DNA of 18,849 bases from Prevotella sp. UBA1378 (GCA_002305505.1 DBRC01000031.1:41598-60446), one strand, 5' to 3'; positions 8,248 through 16,905 are shown, numbered from the stretch's first letter. Numbers and translations: made by a program. The notes: generated from the sequence alone by a model not told the origin.

Positions 8248-8344
8248 CTTGTCATGACATGGCAAATGGTTTGACTATATACCTATGATTATTGATATTG
8301 GTATCGGGAACGGGATATATTATAACAATCACAGAATAAAATAA
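8248..8344 (+). pseudogene. Orphan copy of the RHS toxin 3' end (copy 3)
   Basis: This is the third copy of the RHS tail, reading HGKWFDYIPMII through NNHRIK and stop, again without a start and with TGA upstream in frame. No lipoprotein gene follows; similarity stops right after the stop codon. It marks the end of the array, as expected if units were added or lost by recombination between tails. Confidence 0.8.
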
Positions 8345-8421
8345 AATCAATGCCAGTTCATACTACGGCTAAAATGAATACTTTTTTTCCTGCAAATCAA
8401 ACTATATTAAAAAATAAACAC

Positions 8422-8429
8422 TAACTTTG
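8422..8429 (+). promoter_or_regulatory. -7 promoter element of the PL11 gene
   Basis: TAACTTTG is a perfect TAnnTTTG, 42 bases before the ATG at 8471. No clear TTTG is found 24 bases upstream. Its place after the last toxin-tail remnant shows the lyase gene has its own promoter and is separate from the RHS module. Confidence 0.55.
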
Positions 8430-8470
8430 CAACCGAATACGACTAATCAATAACTAAAAACAAGACAATC

Positions 8471-10984
8471 ATGGGAATGAAACATTACACCATCTCCGCC
8501 TTTGCTGTTGCTATGGCACTTACAGCACAAGCACAAAACACGCCACAGAGCCAGATGGAAAAGCTGGACCGCGGACTGGTGGCGGCAAAGAGCGGGACAA
8601 ACATCTTCATAAGCTGGCGCTTCCTGGGTACCGACGATGAAGAACGGACGACTTTCGACGTGCTGAAAAACGGGAACCAAATCGGCAGCAGCACTACGGA
8701 CATGTATAAAACCAACTGCACGGTGAGCGGAAGCATTAACGATGTGTTCCAAGTGGTGACGAAAATAGACGGAACGGCAGTAGACACGACGGCGGCCGTG
8801 AAACCGTGGGACAAGCCGTACCTGTACCTGCCGCTCGACAAGCCTGCACCGGGGGAAAACTCGGGCACGGCATACAACTACACGCCCAACGACTGCAGCG
8901 TGGGCGACGTGGACGGCGACGGGCAATACGAAATCATACTGAAATGGGAACCCAGCACGGCAAAGGACAACTCGCAAAGCGGATATACCGGCAACGTAAT
9001 ACTCGACTGCTATAAGCTCGGCGGCACGAAACTGTGGCGCATCGACCTCGGGCGCAATATCCGCGCCGGAGCACATTACACGCAATTCCTCGTATACGAC
9101 TTCGACGGCGACGGGAAGGCCGAACTGATTTGCAAGACGGCTCCCGGAAGTATCGACGGCACGGGCGAATACGTGAACCAAGCTGCTACCGATGCCACCA
9201 TCAAAGGGCACAACAATCTGCTGAAGTATGCCAACTCGAGCGGGTACATCCTCTCGGGGCCTGAGTATCTTACCGTGTTCAACGGCGAAACGGGAAAGGC
9301 CGTGCACACCATCTGGTATAACCCGAACCGGGCCGGAACACTGAACCAAGAGGGGACGAACCCCGACAAGAGCTTCTGGGGTGACAACTACGGTAACCGG
9401 AGCGACCGCTTCCTGGCCTGCGTGGCTTACCTCGACGGACAAGACAAGAACCCCAGTGCCGTGATGTCGCGCGGTTATTACACCCGTGCCTACCTGTGGG
9501 CTGTTGACTTCGACGGAACGAACCTGAAAACGAAATGGCTGCACGGCTCTACATCCAAAAACCAAATGGAAATATACGACGCCAACTTTAAAAGAACAAC
9601 AAAGATTGCGACCAAAAATACTGCCGGAACAACAAAAAGCTATACCATGTATGCCAACGGCAACCATAATATGAGCGTGGCCGACGTGGACGGTGACGGA
9701 TGCGATGAAATCATCTGGGGCTCGGCAGCACTCGACAACAACGGCACACTGCTCTATGCCACGGGCTACGGACACGGCGATGCCATACACATGAGCGACC
9801 TCGACCCCGACCGCCCCGGACTGGAGGTGTTCCAAGTGCATGAGGAAAGCGACTACGGGTGGGACGTGCACGACGCTGCAACAGGCGAAATACTGCACAG
9901 CGCAACGGGAGGAAGCGACAACGGGCGCGGCATGGCAGCACAACTGTCGAAGAACGCACGCGGTTTCTGGTTCAGCTCGTCGAACGACCGACAGCAGCGC
10001 AGTGCCGCGACGGGCTTGGCGGAAAGCACGAAAAGCGGGTCGCTGAACTTCCGCATGTACTGGGACGGCACACTGCAGGACGCACTGCTCGACGGAAATA
10101 CGCTCGACAAATACAATGATACCAGCGGCAGCTTCGGCCGGTTGGCCACATTCTACAGCCTCGGCCCAGGCTCTACCTGCAACAGCACGAAGAAGACACC
10201 GAACCTAAGCGCCGACATATTGGGCGACTGGCGCGAGGAGCTGATCCTGTGGGACTCAAGCGACTCGGCACACCTCGCCGTCTATACCACGGCCATCGCT
10301 ACCGAATACCGTATGCCTACGCTCATGCACGACCACACTTACCGTATGGGGGTGGCATGGCAGAACGCCGCATATAACCAGCCGCCCCACTTGGGCTACT
10401 ACCTGCCCGACGCCATGCTGCCGCGGCTGCTGAACAAAGAAAAGAAACTGACGGTGAACGTGGGCGACTCGGTGTTTTACGACACGAAGATGAGGTATAC
10501 ACGGGGGGCTATGCTCACGCAAAGCAGTGCCCCCGACGGCACTACGAAAAAATACTTGATGATTGACGGATTCAGCCGTACCATCAACACCACGGAAAAA
10601 ACACTCGCACTGGGCGGAAAGGCTTCCATGGCGGGCGACTACCAGTTTATATTCAAACTGACAGGCCACGGCGGCGAAGCAGTGTTCGACACCATCACCG
10701 TGCATGCAGTGGAAGCGAATGCCATCAACGATATCACCGCTCCCGACGGGGACGGGGAATGGGTAGGCATCGACATCGACGAGAATATCGACCTTACTTT
10801 CGCGCTCAACGGCAACAAGACCGTAGAGATAACCCTCTACGATGCCGGGGGACGGAAGATACTGGCACGCACGGCGAAGGCTGCCAACGGGGCACGCATC
10901 AGCATACCGGCTTGTACCACGGGCACGCAACTGCTGAAAATAGAAACCGACGACCGCTGCATCACCAAGAAATTCGTGAAATAA
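8471..10984 (+). CDS. Rhamnogalacturonan lyase, PL11 family, with T9SS-like tail
   Basis: 837 residues. The start at 8471 gives MGMKHYTISAFAVAMALTAQAQ, a signal peptide; the ATG at 8477 is an equally possible start. The mature protein begins with the PL11 N-terminal beta domain (MEKLDRGLVAAKSGTNIFISW). It is followed by a propeller-type catalytic domain with acidic calcium-binding loops: DVDGDGQYEIILKWEPS at 146, DFDGDGKAEL at 210 and DVDGDGCDEIIW at 405, plus LGDWREELILWD, typical of YesW/YesX-like lyases. This family cleaves the rhamnose-galacturonate backbone of rhamnogalacturonan I by beta-elimination. Residues from about 770 (ITLYDAGGRKIL to KFVK) look like a T9SS type A sorting tail, implying export to the cell surface. 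The next gene is a GH2 glycosidase on the same strand, suggesting joint pectin degradation. Endo or exo action cannot be told from sequence by eye. Confidence 0.9.
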   Translation: MGMKHYTISAFAVAMALTAQAQNTPQSQMEKLDRGLVAAKSGTNIFISWRFLGTDDEERTTFDVLKNGNQIGSSTTDMYKTNCTVSGSINDVFQVVTKIDGTAVDTTAAVKPWDKPYLYLPLDKPAPGENSGTAYNYTPNDCSVGDVDGDGQYEIILKWEPSTAKDNSQSGYTGNVILDCYKLGGTKLWRIDLGRNIRAGAHYTQFLVYDFDGDGKAELICKTAPGSIDGTGEYVNQAATDATIKGHNNLLKYANSSGYILSGPEYLTVFNGETGKAVHTIWYNPNRAGTLNQEGTNPDKSFWGDNYGNRSDRFLACVAYLDGQDKNPSAVMSRGYYTRAYLWAVDFDGTNLKTKWLHGSTSKNQMEIYDANFKRTTKIATKNTAGTTKSYTMYANGNHNMSVADVDGDGCDEIIWGSAALDNNGTLLYATGYGHGDAIHMSDLDPDRPGLEVFQVHEESDYGWDVHDAATGEILHSATGGSDNGRGMAAQLSKNARGFWFSSSNDRQQRSAATGLAESTKSGSLNFRMYWDGTLQDALLDGNTLDKYNDTSGSFGRLATFYSLGPGSTCNSTKKTPNLSADILGDWREELILWDSSDSAHLAVYTTAIATEYRMPTLMHDHTYRMGVAWQNAAYNQPPHLGYYLPDAMLPRLLNKEKKLTVNVGDSVFYDTKMRYTRGAMLTQSSAPDGTTKKYLMIDGFSRTINTTEKTLALGGKASMAGDYQFIFKLTGHGGEAVFDTITVHAVEANAINDITAPDGDGEWVGIDIDENIDLTFALNGNKTVEITLYDAGGRKILARTAKAANGARISIPACTTGTQLLKIETDDRCITKKFVK

Positions 10985-11018
10985 GGATTATACGTACAAT
11001 AAACACAATATTTGTACA

Positions 11019-11091
11019 AATTTCCCATGTTTTGCTCATGTTTATCCCTATCTTTGCAGAAGAAATAAACAGAAGCAAAACATGGGAAATT
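11019..11091. repeat. 18-bp perfect inverted repeat bracketing the GH2 promoter
   Basis: AATTTCCCATGTTTTGCT (11019-11036) is the exact reverse complement of 11074-11091. The 37-base interval between the arms holds the -7 element of the GH2 gene, and the right arm contains the GH2 start codon (11082-11084). RNA made from the promoter inside the interval lacks the left arm; only read-through RNA from the PL11 gene would carry both arms and could fold the start codon into a strong stem. Confidence 0.9.
11049..11056 (+). promoter_or_regulatory. -7 promoter element of the GH2 gene
   Basis: TATCTTTG is a perfect TAnnTTTG, 25 bases before the ATG. The nearest TTTG upstream (11031-11034, in the left inverted-repeat arm) is 18 bases away start to start, closer than the 24 seen in other promoters here. 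The leader would be only about 20 nt. Confidence 0.5.
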
Positions 11092-13976
11092 ACTTAAGAC
11101 AGCTATTAATCGGAGGATTGATTGCGGCTGCCGGACAGACCGCAGCCCGCGACACTTACAACTTCAACAGCGACTGGAAAATCGGGAAACAGAAAAGAAC
11201 GGTGACACTGCCGCGCGCGTGGAACGAAGACGAGTCGTACAAGGTGTATATCAACAAGATGAGCGACTCGGTAATCTGGTACCGGAAGGTTTTCACACTG
11301 CCGGAATCAGCAAGGGGGAAACGCGTATACATAGAATTTGAAGGCGCACGCCAGTTGGCCGAAGTGTACGTCAACGGCAGGGAAGTGGGCTACAGCGAGA
11401 ATGGCGTGATGGCTTTCGGCTTCGACCTGACACCTTATATAATAGAGGGGAAGAACAAAATAGAGGTGCGCACGGACAACGACTGGAACTACCACGAGAA
11501 AAACACGAAGTCGAAATTCCAATGGAACAACAATAACTTCAACAGCAACTACGGCGGACTGCCAAAGAACGTATGGCTGCACATCACCGGACAGGTGCAC
11601 CAAACACTGCCGCTGTACAGCAACCTGAAAACAACCGGAGTATACGTGTACGCTAAGGACTTCGACATCGGAAACCGGCAGGCGACCATCTGCGTGGAAT
11701 CGGAGGTGAGGAACGAGACCGACCAACCCGTGAAGCGGCGGCTGATGGTAAGCATAGACGAAAAGGACGGGAGGCAGGTATGCGCCTTCGGCAGCAAGGA
11801 GGTGGAGATACCAGCCCGCGGCACTGCCACGCTGAAAGCGCAGGGACGGGCTTACGGCCTGCACTTCTGGAGCTGGGGATACGGCTACCTATACGACGTG
11901 AAGACATCGCTCACGCCGGGAGAGGATGCCGATCCGGTAGTAACGACTACAGGTTTCCGTAAAACGGAGTTCAGAAACGGGATGTTCTACCTGAACGACC
12001 GCGTAATGATGGTGCACGGCTATGCACAGCGCTCATCCAACGAATGGCCGGGCGTAGGCATGTCCGTACCGGCATGGCTGAGCGATTACTCGAACGACCT
12101 GCAGGTGAAGAGTGGCGGAAACGTGGTGCGCTGGATGCACGTAACGCCGTGGAAACAAGACGTGGAAAGCTGCGATCGCGTGGGCTTGATACAGGCCATG
12201 CCGGCCGGCGACGCCGAAGCTGACGTGGAAGGACGCCGGTGGGAACAGCGCGAGGAGCTGATGCGCGACGCCATCATCTACAACCGCAACAACCCAAGCA
12301 TCATTTTCTATGAATGCGGCAACCAGAGAATCTCCAAGGAGCACATGATTGCCATGAAGGCCATACGCGACATGTACGACCCGCACGGAGGAAAGGCAAT
12401 AGGCAGCCGCGAGATGCTCGACCGCCCGGAGGCTGAATACGGCGGCGAAATGCTCTATGTAAACAAGAGCAGCACAAAACCGATGTGGATGATGGAATAC
12501 TGCCGCGACGAGGCGCTGCGCTGGTACTGGAACTCGTGGAGCTACCCCTACCACAAGGAGGGTGACGGACCGCTCTACCGCAATGCACCGGCCGACGCTT
12601 ACAACCACAACCAAGACGAGTTTGTACGCGAACTCGTGGCACGCTGGTACGACTACTGGCTGGAACGGCCGGGCAGCGGCACAAAGGTTAATTCGGGCGG
12701 CGTGAAGATCATATTCAGCGATACGCAGACACACGGCCGTTCGGCCGACAACTACCGCGTGAGCGGCGTGGTGGACCCGATGCGTGTGCCGAAAGATGCG
12801 TTCTACGCGCACCAGGTGATGTGGGACGGATGGGTGGACGACCTGAAACCGCGCACCTACATCGCCGGCCACTGGAATTATGAACCGGGCTTCACCGTAC
12901 CGACCGTCTACGTCGTTTCGACTGCCGACAGCGTGGTGCTCGTACAGAACGGCCAACGCATCGCTGCCGACGAACACAAATACAGATTCCTTCATATCTT
13001 CAAAAACGTGAAATACACTGCCGACAAACTGACGGCTATCGGCATGGATAAGCAAGGCGCGGAAGAATCGCGCTACGAATTGGAAACGGCCGGGGAGCCC
13101 GACCGGCTGAAGCTGACGGCCATCGAGAATCCCACGGGATGGAAAGCCGACGGCAACGACCTCGCACTGGTACAGGTAGAGGTGGTGGACAAACAAGGGC
13201 GCCGCTGCCCGCTCGACAACCGGCTGGTACGGTTCTACCTGAACGGCCCGGCGGAGTGGCGCGGAGGCGTATCAAAAGGAAAGGACAACCATGTACTGCA
13301 AGACACGCTGCCCGTAGAATGCGGTGTCAACCGCGTTATGCTGCGCTCGCTGGCAAAGGCCGGGGCCGTGACGCTGACGGCGAAGGCCAAGGGCATGGCC
13401 GATGCCCGGATAACATTGACAACACAGCCGGTGGAAACGGAGGGAGGACTGTCGAAATACCTGCCGGCGGACGGACTGCCTTGCATCCTGGACCGCGGGG
13501 AGACACCGCCTGGCGCCTCTTACAGGCAATGGCGCAGGGAGGTCCCCATCCTGTCGGCTGCAGCCGGCAGCGGAAACGATGCCGCCCTCAGCTACGATAC
13601 GTTTGAGAACACGGCGTGGGAAAGCAAAAACGGCAAAGAAGAGGCATGGATAACGTACACGCTTGCCGAGGAAACACAGATAGACGAGATATGCGTCAAG
13701 ATGAAAGGATTCCGCGCCACGACCTACCCCATCGCTGTATATGCGGGCGACATAAAGGTATGGGAAGGATGGACACCTAAATCGCTGAGTTATGTTCACA
13801 TCCCGCTCAAGAATGCGCCGAAGGCCGCAACCTACACCTTGCGCAGCATCGGCTCAAGCACGACCAAGGATGCCTTCGGAGCCGTGCAGGAACTCGACAG
13901 CCGCAACAATGATAAGAATGCGAAAGGAAGCTACTCGCTGAAAATCATCGAAATAGAGTTTCTGAAGAACCTGTAA
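11082..13976 (+). CDS. Glycoside hydrolase family 2, beta-galactosidase-like, with discoidin-like C-terminus
   Basis: 964 residues with signal peptide MGNYLRQLLIGGLIAAAGQTAA. Domains: GH2 sugar-binding jelly roll about 35-170 (WYRKVFTLPESARGKRVYIEF; AEVYVNGREVGYSENG), Ig-like domain about 175-290, TIM barrel about 295-620, further Ig-like domains, and a C-terminal F5/8-type (discoidin, CBM32-like) region about 835-964. The nucleophile is probably E472 in MMEYCRDE. The usual acid/base position after the conserved Asn (GNE) is Gln here: FYECGNQ, N414-Q415; E411, four residues earlier, is the likely substitute. GH2 enzymes release beta-linked galactose, mannose, glucuronate and others. With PL11 next door, a side chain or oligomer of rhamnogalacturonan I is the likely substrate, but the exact activity is not predictable. 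It is separated from PL11 by 97 bases with its own promoter and faces the next gene tail to tail. Confidence 0.85.
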   Translation: MGNYLRQLLIGGLIAAAGQTAARDTYNFNSDWKIGKQKRTVTLPRAWNEDESYKVYINKMSDSVIWYRKVFTLPESARGKRVYIEFEGARQLAEVYVNGREVGYSENGVMAFGFDLTPYIIEGKNKIEVRTDNDWNYHEKNTKSKFQWNNNNFNSNYGGLPKNVWLHITGQVHQTLPLYSNLKTTGVYVYAKDFDIGNRQATICVESEVRNETDQPVKRRLMVSIDEKDGRQVCAFGSKEVEIPARGTATLKAQGRAYGLHFWSWGYGYLYDVKTSLTPGEDADPVVTTTGFRKTEFRNGMFYLNDRVMMVHGYAQRSSNEWPGVGMSVPAWLSDYSNDLQVKSGGNVVRWMHVTPWKQDVESCDRVGLIQAMPAGDAEADVEGRRWEQREELMRDAIIYNRNNPSIIFYECGNQRISKEHMIAMKAIRDMYDPHGGKAIGSREMLDRPEAEYGGEMLYVNKSSTKPMWMMEYCRDEALRWYWNSWSYPYHKEGDGPLYRNAPADAYNHNQDEFVRELVARWYDYWLERPGSGTKVNSGGVKIIFSDTQTHGRSADNYRVSGVVDPMRVPKDAFYAHQVMWDGWVDDLKPRTYIAGHWNYEPGFTVPTVYVVSTADSVVLVQNGQRIAADEHKYRFLHIFKNVKYTADKLTAIGMDKQGAEESRYELETAGEPDRLKLTAIENPTGWKADGNDLALVQVEVVDKQGRRCPLDNRLVRFYLNGPAEWRGGVSKGKDNHVLQDTLPVECGVNRVMLRSLAKAGAVTLTAKAKGMADARITLTTQPVETEGGLSKYLPADGLPCILDRGETPPGASYRQWRREVPILSAAAGSGNDAALSYDTFENTAWESKNGKEEAWITYTLAEETQIDEICVKMKGFRATTYPIAVYAGDIKVWEGWTPKSLSYVHIPLKNAPKAATYTLRSIGSSTTKDAFGAVQELDSRNNDKNAKGSYSLKIIEIEFLKNL

Positions 13977-14007
13977 ACAAGAAAACGGGCGGCAGCAGCC
14001 CAAGCGG
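13977..14007. terminator. Short convergent intergenic gap, possible shared hairpin
   Basis: Two genes converge here with 31 bases between their stops. GGGCGGCAGCAGCCC can form a GGGC/GCCC stem with a 7-base loop, but there is no clear T-run on either side, so a shared terminator is only a weak suggestion. Confidence 0.25.
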
Positions 14008-16827
14008 CTACTTACCGTCCGTATATACCAGTCTGCCGTCGGGAGAAATCCCTGCGGCAGATATTCTTATGCGCGTCTCTTTGCTGTTGTTGAAGAAAGT
14101 GGCGGTGAAACGCCCCTCATCATCGGTGAGCGCATTCGGGTTCCAATAAAGCGTGCGCCGGTAATCCTCCGGTTCCGCTGGCGTCCGCGTGCTGTAGTCG
14201 GGCGAATAGAAGTCGGCGGGTTCATTCATCCCATGCAATATGATATGGCGGTCACGGTAAGTCACCTGCTTCCCGTCCATCGGTATCGGTTCGAAGTCGA
14301 CCGTTGCATCCGCATTGAACGATTCCGTCACCATCGTCGAGTCTTCGTTCCGCGGTTCGTAGTCGCTGTACACGCGGATATTCTGCAACCGTTTGAGCAA
14401 CAAATTGTTGTAGAGGGCCTGCGGCGTGCGGTTTACGATTTTGCTCTGCTCGTACATTGCCGCATTGGCATAAGCCGCAGCCTTGTTATAGTTGCGGTAA
14501 TAAGTATATCCATCCAACCGCCCATCTACATTGAAACTTTTGTACCGTCCCATGTTTCCGTAAAGGTAACGGCATACCCTGACGGGAAATTGGCGCATGT
14601 CATATTTGCCCATGCTCAACCCGTAGTCGGTAATGGTATTGTACATGTCGTACGCGTCGCAGACGAAGGCCGGCTTATTCCGGTCGATGCGCCGCTTGCC
14701 GCGCCGCTTGCCCTTTACGTTCACGTTTTTCAGCAAATGGGTTTCGTTCTCCATCGAAAACTCGCTCAGGCTATCAGTCTCTAAAGGTATCTCGTAATCA
14801 GGCTGGTGGTTCTGATAGTAGTTGTACTTTTGTGCAAAGACGGGATAGAACAGGTCGCGCTTGACAAAGTAATCGGCGTATGCGTTCTCGTTGAATATCT
14901 CGACATCCTTGTGCGACTGCATGTTTTTCTTCAGCGAGTCTTTCTCGCTGTAGGCCTTCATATTGAGATAAGCATCGCCATAGTAAGGAGGTATCTGGAA
15001 AAGAAAACGGCCATTCTTTGTCTTCTGTACCGAGCCTACGACATCCGTTCCCATCACCAGCTCGGCCTCGACCAACACTTCGTGGCGCAATACGCCATGG
15101 TTGATGCCTAACAGCTCATTGGCCAATCCGATGTCGCCGTATTCTATCGTCGACGATTCATCCGGTTCTGCGTCTGTTGCCTGATACTGTTCGGTGGTAT
15201 AGGTTTCGGCTGTTTCCGCCCCGGTATTCTCCTGTGCGGTTCCGTCATCGGGAATCTTGTCGGACACCTTTCCTACCCCATCTATCCACCTGCTGATTTC
15301 TTCGGGCCACACTTGCGGTATCGGCAGCATCTTGTAAACCGAACCGGCAACGGTCATCGTGATTTCGGGCTGGTAACGCTTCGCCCATTGCATCGTATCG
15401 GCAAGCTCATCCCATTTGTATTTACGCCATCCCTGTACCATCATCAGCAAGTCGAGCGCCTGCCGGCGCCCGGCATCGTCGGCCTCGAAATAATACGACG
15501 GCCGCGCCACGAAGCCTTTCAGTTCGCTTCCTAACAGCAGGTCGGTCATGATATTGCTGTCGTCGTACGACGGTTCGTCCGTACGGGTATCGCGCACGGC
15601 AATGGAGAGGTGCATCGGGGCGGTGATGCCTCTGGCTTTTATGCCCAGCTGTATCTGTTCGTAAGGGGCATATCCGGTTTTCTGTCCGCTCTCGATATTC
15701 ACGGTTCCGCCTTGGTGGTCGTGGTTGTTCACAAAGAACAGGCGGTCGGCCCAGATGCGGCCGCCAGTATCGAAGAGCGTCACGTTATTCACACCGGTAG
15801 GCAGGGGCGGCAGTTGCAATTCTGCCTTGCCGTCCGCATCGAATCGCACTTCCTGAAAATGCTTCAATACACCGCGGCATAATACGGACAAGCCATACCG
15901 CCGGTCGGCAGGCAGGCCTTTCGCCGTAAGGGCGAGCTGCCCATCGCCGAGTAAAAGCGACACGCCGGTTTTCTCGGCCTTCGGCAGGGCGAATGAGTAC
16001 TCCTTCCCCTTCCACGTGAAAACAGCTCTCAGCCGGTCTTCACCCGGAGTAACGGTAAATGTGCCGCGCCCCATGTATACTGGTGAAACCACGGCAACAC
16101 CGGTACCACCTGACTGCACCACGCCATCCACATTTTGGGCTTGTCCATGCTGGTCGACGATTTCGAAAGCTACACGGTTCTTCACCCCCTCCACGAGCGA
16201 GCCTCCCTCCGGATAGAACGTCACGTCCAACTTATCGGGTTTCGGTTTCGGCAGCCGCTGTTTCGGCCGCTGATACATGCGGCGGTAAGTGAAGTCGCCG
16301 GCTTTTTCGGGCTTGCTGTACACAGGGAATACCCGCGAGTACAGCCCGTCCCACTTCCGGAAATAATCGCGTGCCATCTGCTTATTTCCGAAAAGCAAAG
16401 CATCGTCGCGCTGAAACCGACGTACCGACACGTTGAAGTTGAGCATCCAGCGGGTATAAGCACGCAGTTCGTAATAACCAGAATAGAGCGAATCTTTCAG
16501 GCAGAAGTTGCCACAAGTATAACCTTGGGGACTGATGATAATATTCTGCCGCTCAACGAGCAAACCGTCGGGGGTAAGCAACTCGACGTAGAGAATGCGG
16601 CTCATATTTGTAAAACGGAGATCGTCGGCACGCACCACATAGGCTTTATACCAAAGTGTATCGCCCACGAAATAGCAGGTGTTGTCGGTATGGATATACA
16701 CCTTCTCTTGTACCTGCCTGGAGGATGACTGCTCCAATACGCGGCGGATGTCATCGAGCGTACGCGTTGCCGCTGCTACTACAATAACGGCAAATAACAA
16801 CAATATAATAAGATAAAGACGTCGCAT
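14008..16827 (-). CDS. Secreted macroglobulin (MG2)-domain protein of unknown function
   Basis: 939 residues. The N-terminus MRRLYLIILLLFAVIVVAAA is a signal peptide or membrane anchor. Residues about 40-130 (EKVYIHTDNTCYFVGDTLWY to GYYELRAYTRWMLN) have the MG2 pattern of alpha-2-macroglobulin-like proteins, including KVYIHTD and the Y-x-LRAYT strand. A second beta domain at about 200-275 starts DVTFYPEGGSLVEG. A region near 690-790 (LLKNVNVKGKRRGKRRIDR, then CDAYDMYNTITDYG) recalls TonB plug-like domains without any barrel. The end (LYWNPNALTDDEGRFTATFF) is another beta domain common in this Bacteroidetes family. No bait-region thioester (CxEQ) is visible, so it is not a classic protease trap. 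Family members are often annotated only as MG2-domain or hypothetical proteins; a periplasmic or outer-membrane role is likely. It has a strong promoter of its own. Confidence 0.75.
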   Translation of the reverse strand: MRRLYLIILLLFAVIVVAAATRTLDDIRRVLEQSSSRQVQEKVYIHTDNTCYFVGDTLWYKAYVVRADDLRFTNMSRILYVELLTPDGLLVERQNIIISPQGYTCGNFCLKDSLYSGYYELRAYTRWMLNFNVSVRRFQRDDALLFGNKQMARDYFRKWDGLYSRVFPVYSKPEKAGDFTYRRMYQRPKQRLPKPKPDKLDVTFYPEGGSLVEGVKNRVAFEIVDQHGQAQNVDGVVQSGGTGVAVVSPVYMGRGTFTVTPGEDRLRAVFTWKGKEYSFALPKAEKTGVSLLLGDGQLALTAKGLPADRRYGLSVLCRGVLKHFQEVRFDADGKAELQLPPLPTGVNNVTLFDTGGRIWADRLFFVNNHDHQGGTVNIESGQKTGYAPYEQIQLGIKARGITAPMHLSIAVRDTRTDEPSYDDSNIMTDLLLGSELKGFVARPSYYFEADDAGRRQALDLLMMVQGWRKYKWDELADTMQWAKRYQPEITMTVAGSVYKMLPIPQVWPEEISRWIDGVGKVSDKIPDDGTAQENTGAETAETYTTEQYQATDAEPDESSTIEYGDIGLANELLGINHGVLRHEVLVEAELVMGTDVVGSVQKTKNGRFLFQIPPYYGDAYLNMKAYSEKDSLKKNMQSHKDVEIFNENAYADYFVKRDLFYPVFAQKYNYYQNHQPDYEIPLETDSLSEFSMENETHLLKNVNVKGKRRGKRRIDRNKPAFVCDAYDMYNTITDYGLSMGKYDMRQFPVRVCRYLYGNMGRYKSFNVDGRLDGYTYYRNYNKAAAYANAAMYEQSKIVNRTPQALYNNLLLKRLQNIRVYSDYEPRNEDSTMVTESFNADATVDFEPIPMDGKQVTYRDRHIILHGMNEPADFYSPDYSTRTPAEPEDYRRTLYWNPNALTDDEGRFTATFFNNSKETRIRISAAGISPDGRLVYTDGK

Positions 16828-16833
16828 GGACTT

Positions 16834-16897
16834 AGCATGTTTTAATTTTCCAATGCAAATATACGATTTTTTAGGGTTAACGGCAAAAAAACATGCT
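16834..16897. repeat. 10-bp inverted repeat bracketing the MG2-gene promoter
   Basis: AGCATGTTTT (16834-16843) and AAAACATGCT (16888-16897) are perfect reverse complements with 44 bases between them. The interval contains both the -7 and the -33 elements of the minus-strand gene. The core CATGTTTT is shared with the longer inverted repeat at the GH2 promoter. A 10-bp match could be chance. Confidence 0.6.
16856..16887 (-). promoter_or_regulatory. Promoter of the MG2-domain gene
   Basis: On the minus strand TATATTTG (16863-16856) is a perfect TAnnTTTG and TTTG (16887-16884) lies 24 bases upstream start to start. The -7 box ends 29 bases before the ATG at 16827, so the leader is short. This separates the gene from dnaA, which lies upstream on the same strand. 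Confidence 0.7.
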
Positions 16898-16905
16898 GTT
16901 TTTTT

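Noticed and set aside
7024..8344. Insertion sequence or transposon explaining the repeats
   Set aside because: No transposase, no terminal inverted repeats and no target duplication; the repeated unit is toxin tail plus lipoprotein gene.
8447..9943. 498-codon open frame on the minus strand opposite the PL11 gene
   Set aside because: Its translation is a low-complexity Val/Ala/His/Arg-rich shadow of GC-rich coding DNA, while the + strand frame has full PL11 motifs and a signal peptide.
12033..13196. 387-codon open frame on the minus strand opposite the GH2 gene
   Set aside because: It is an antisense shadow with biased composition and no domain features; the GH2 reading has catalytic motifs throughout.
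14233..14784. 183-codon + strand frame opposite the MG2-domain gene
   Set aside because: No start context or domain; the opposite strand carries a complete secreted protein with a good promoter.
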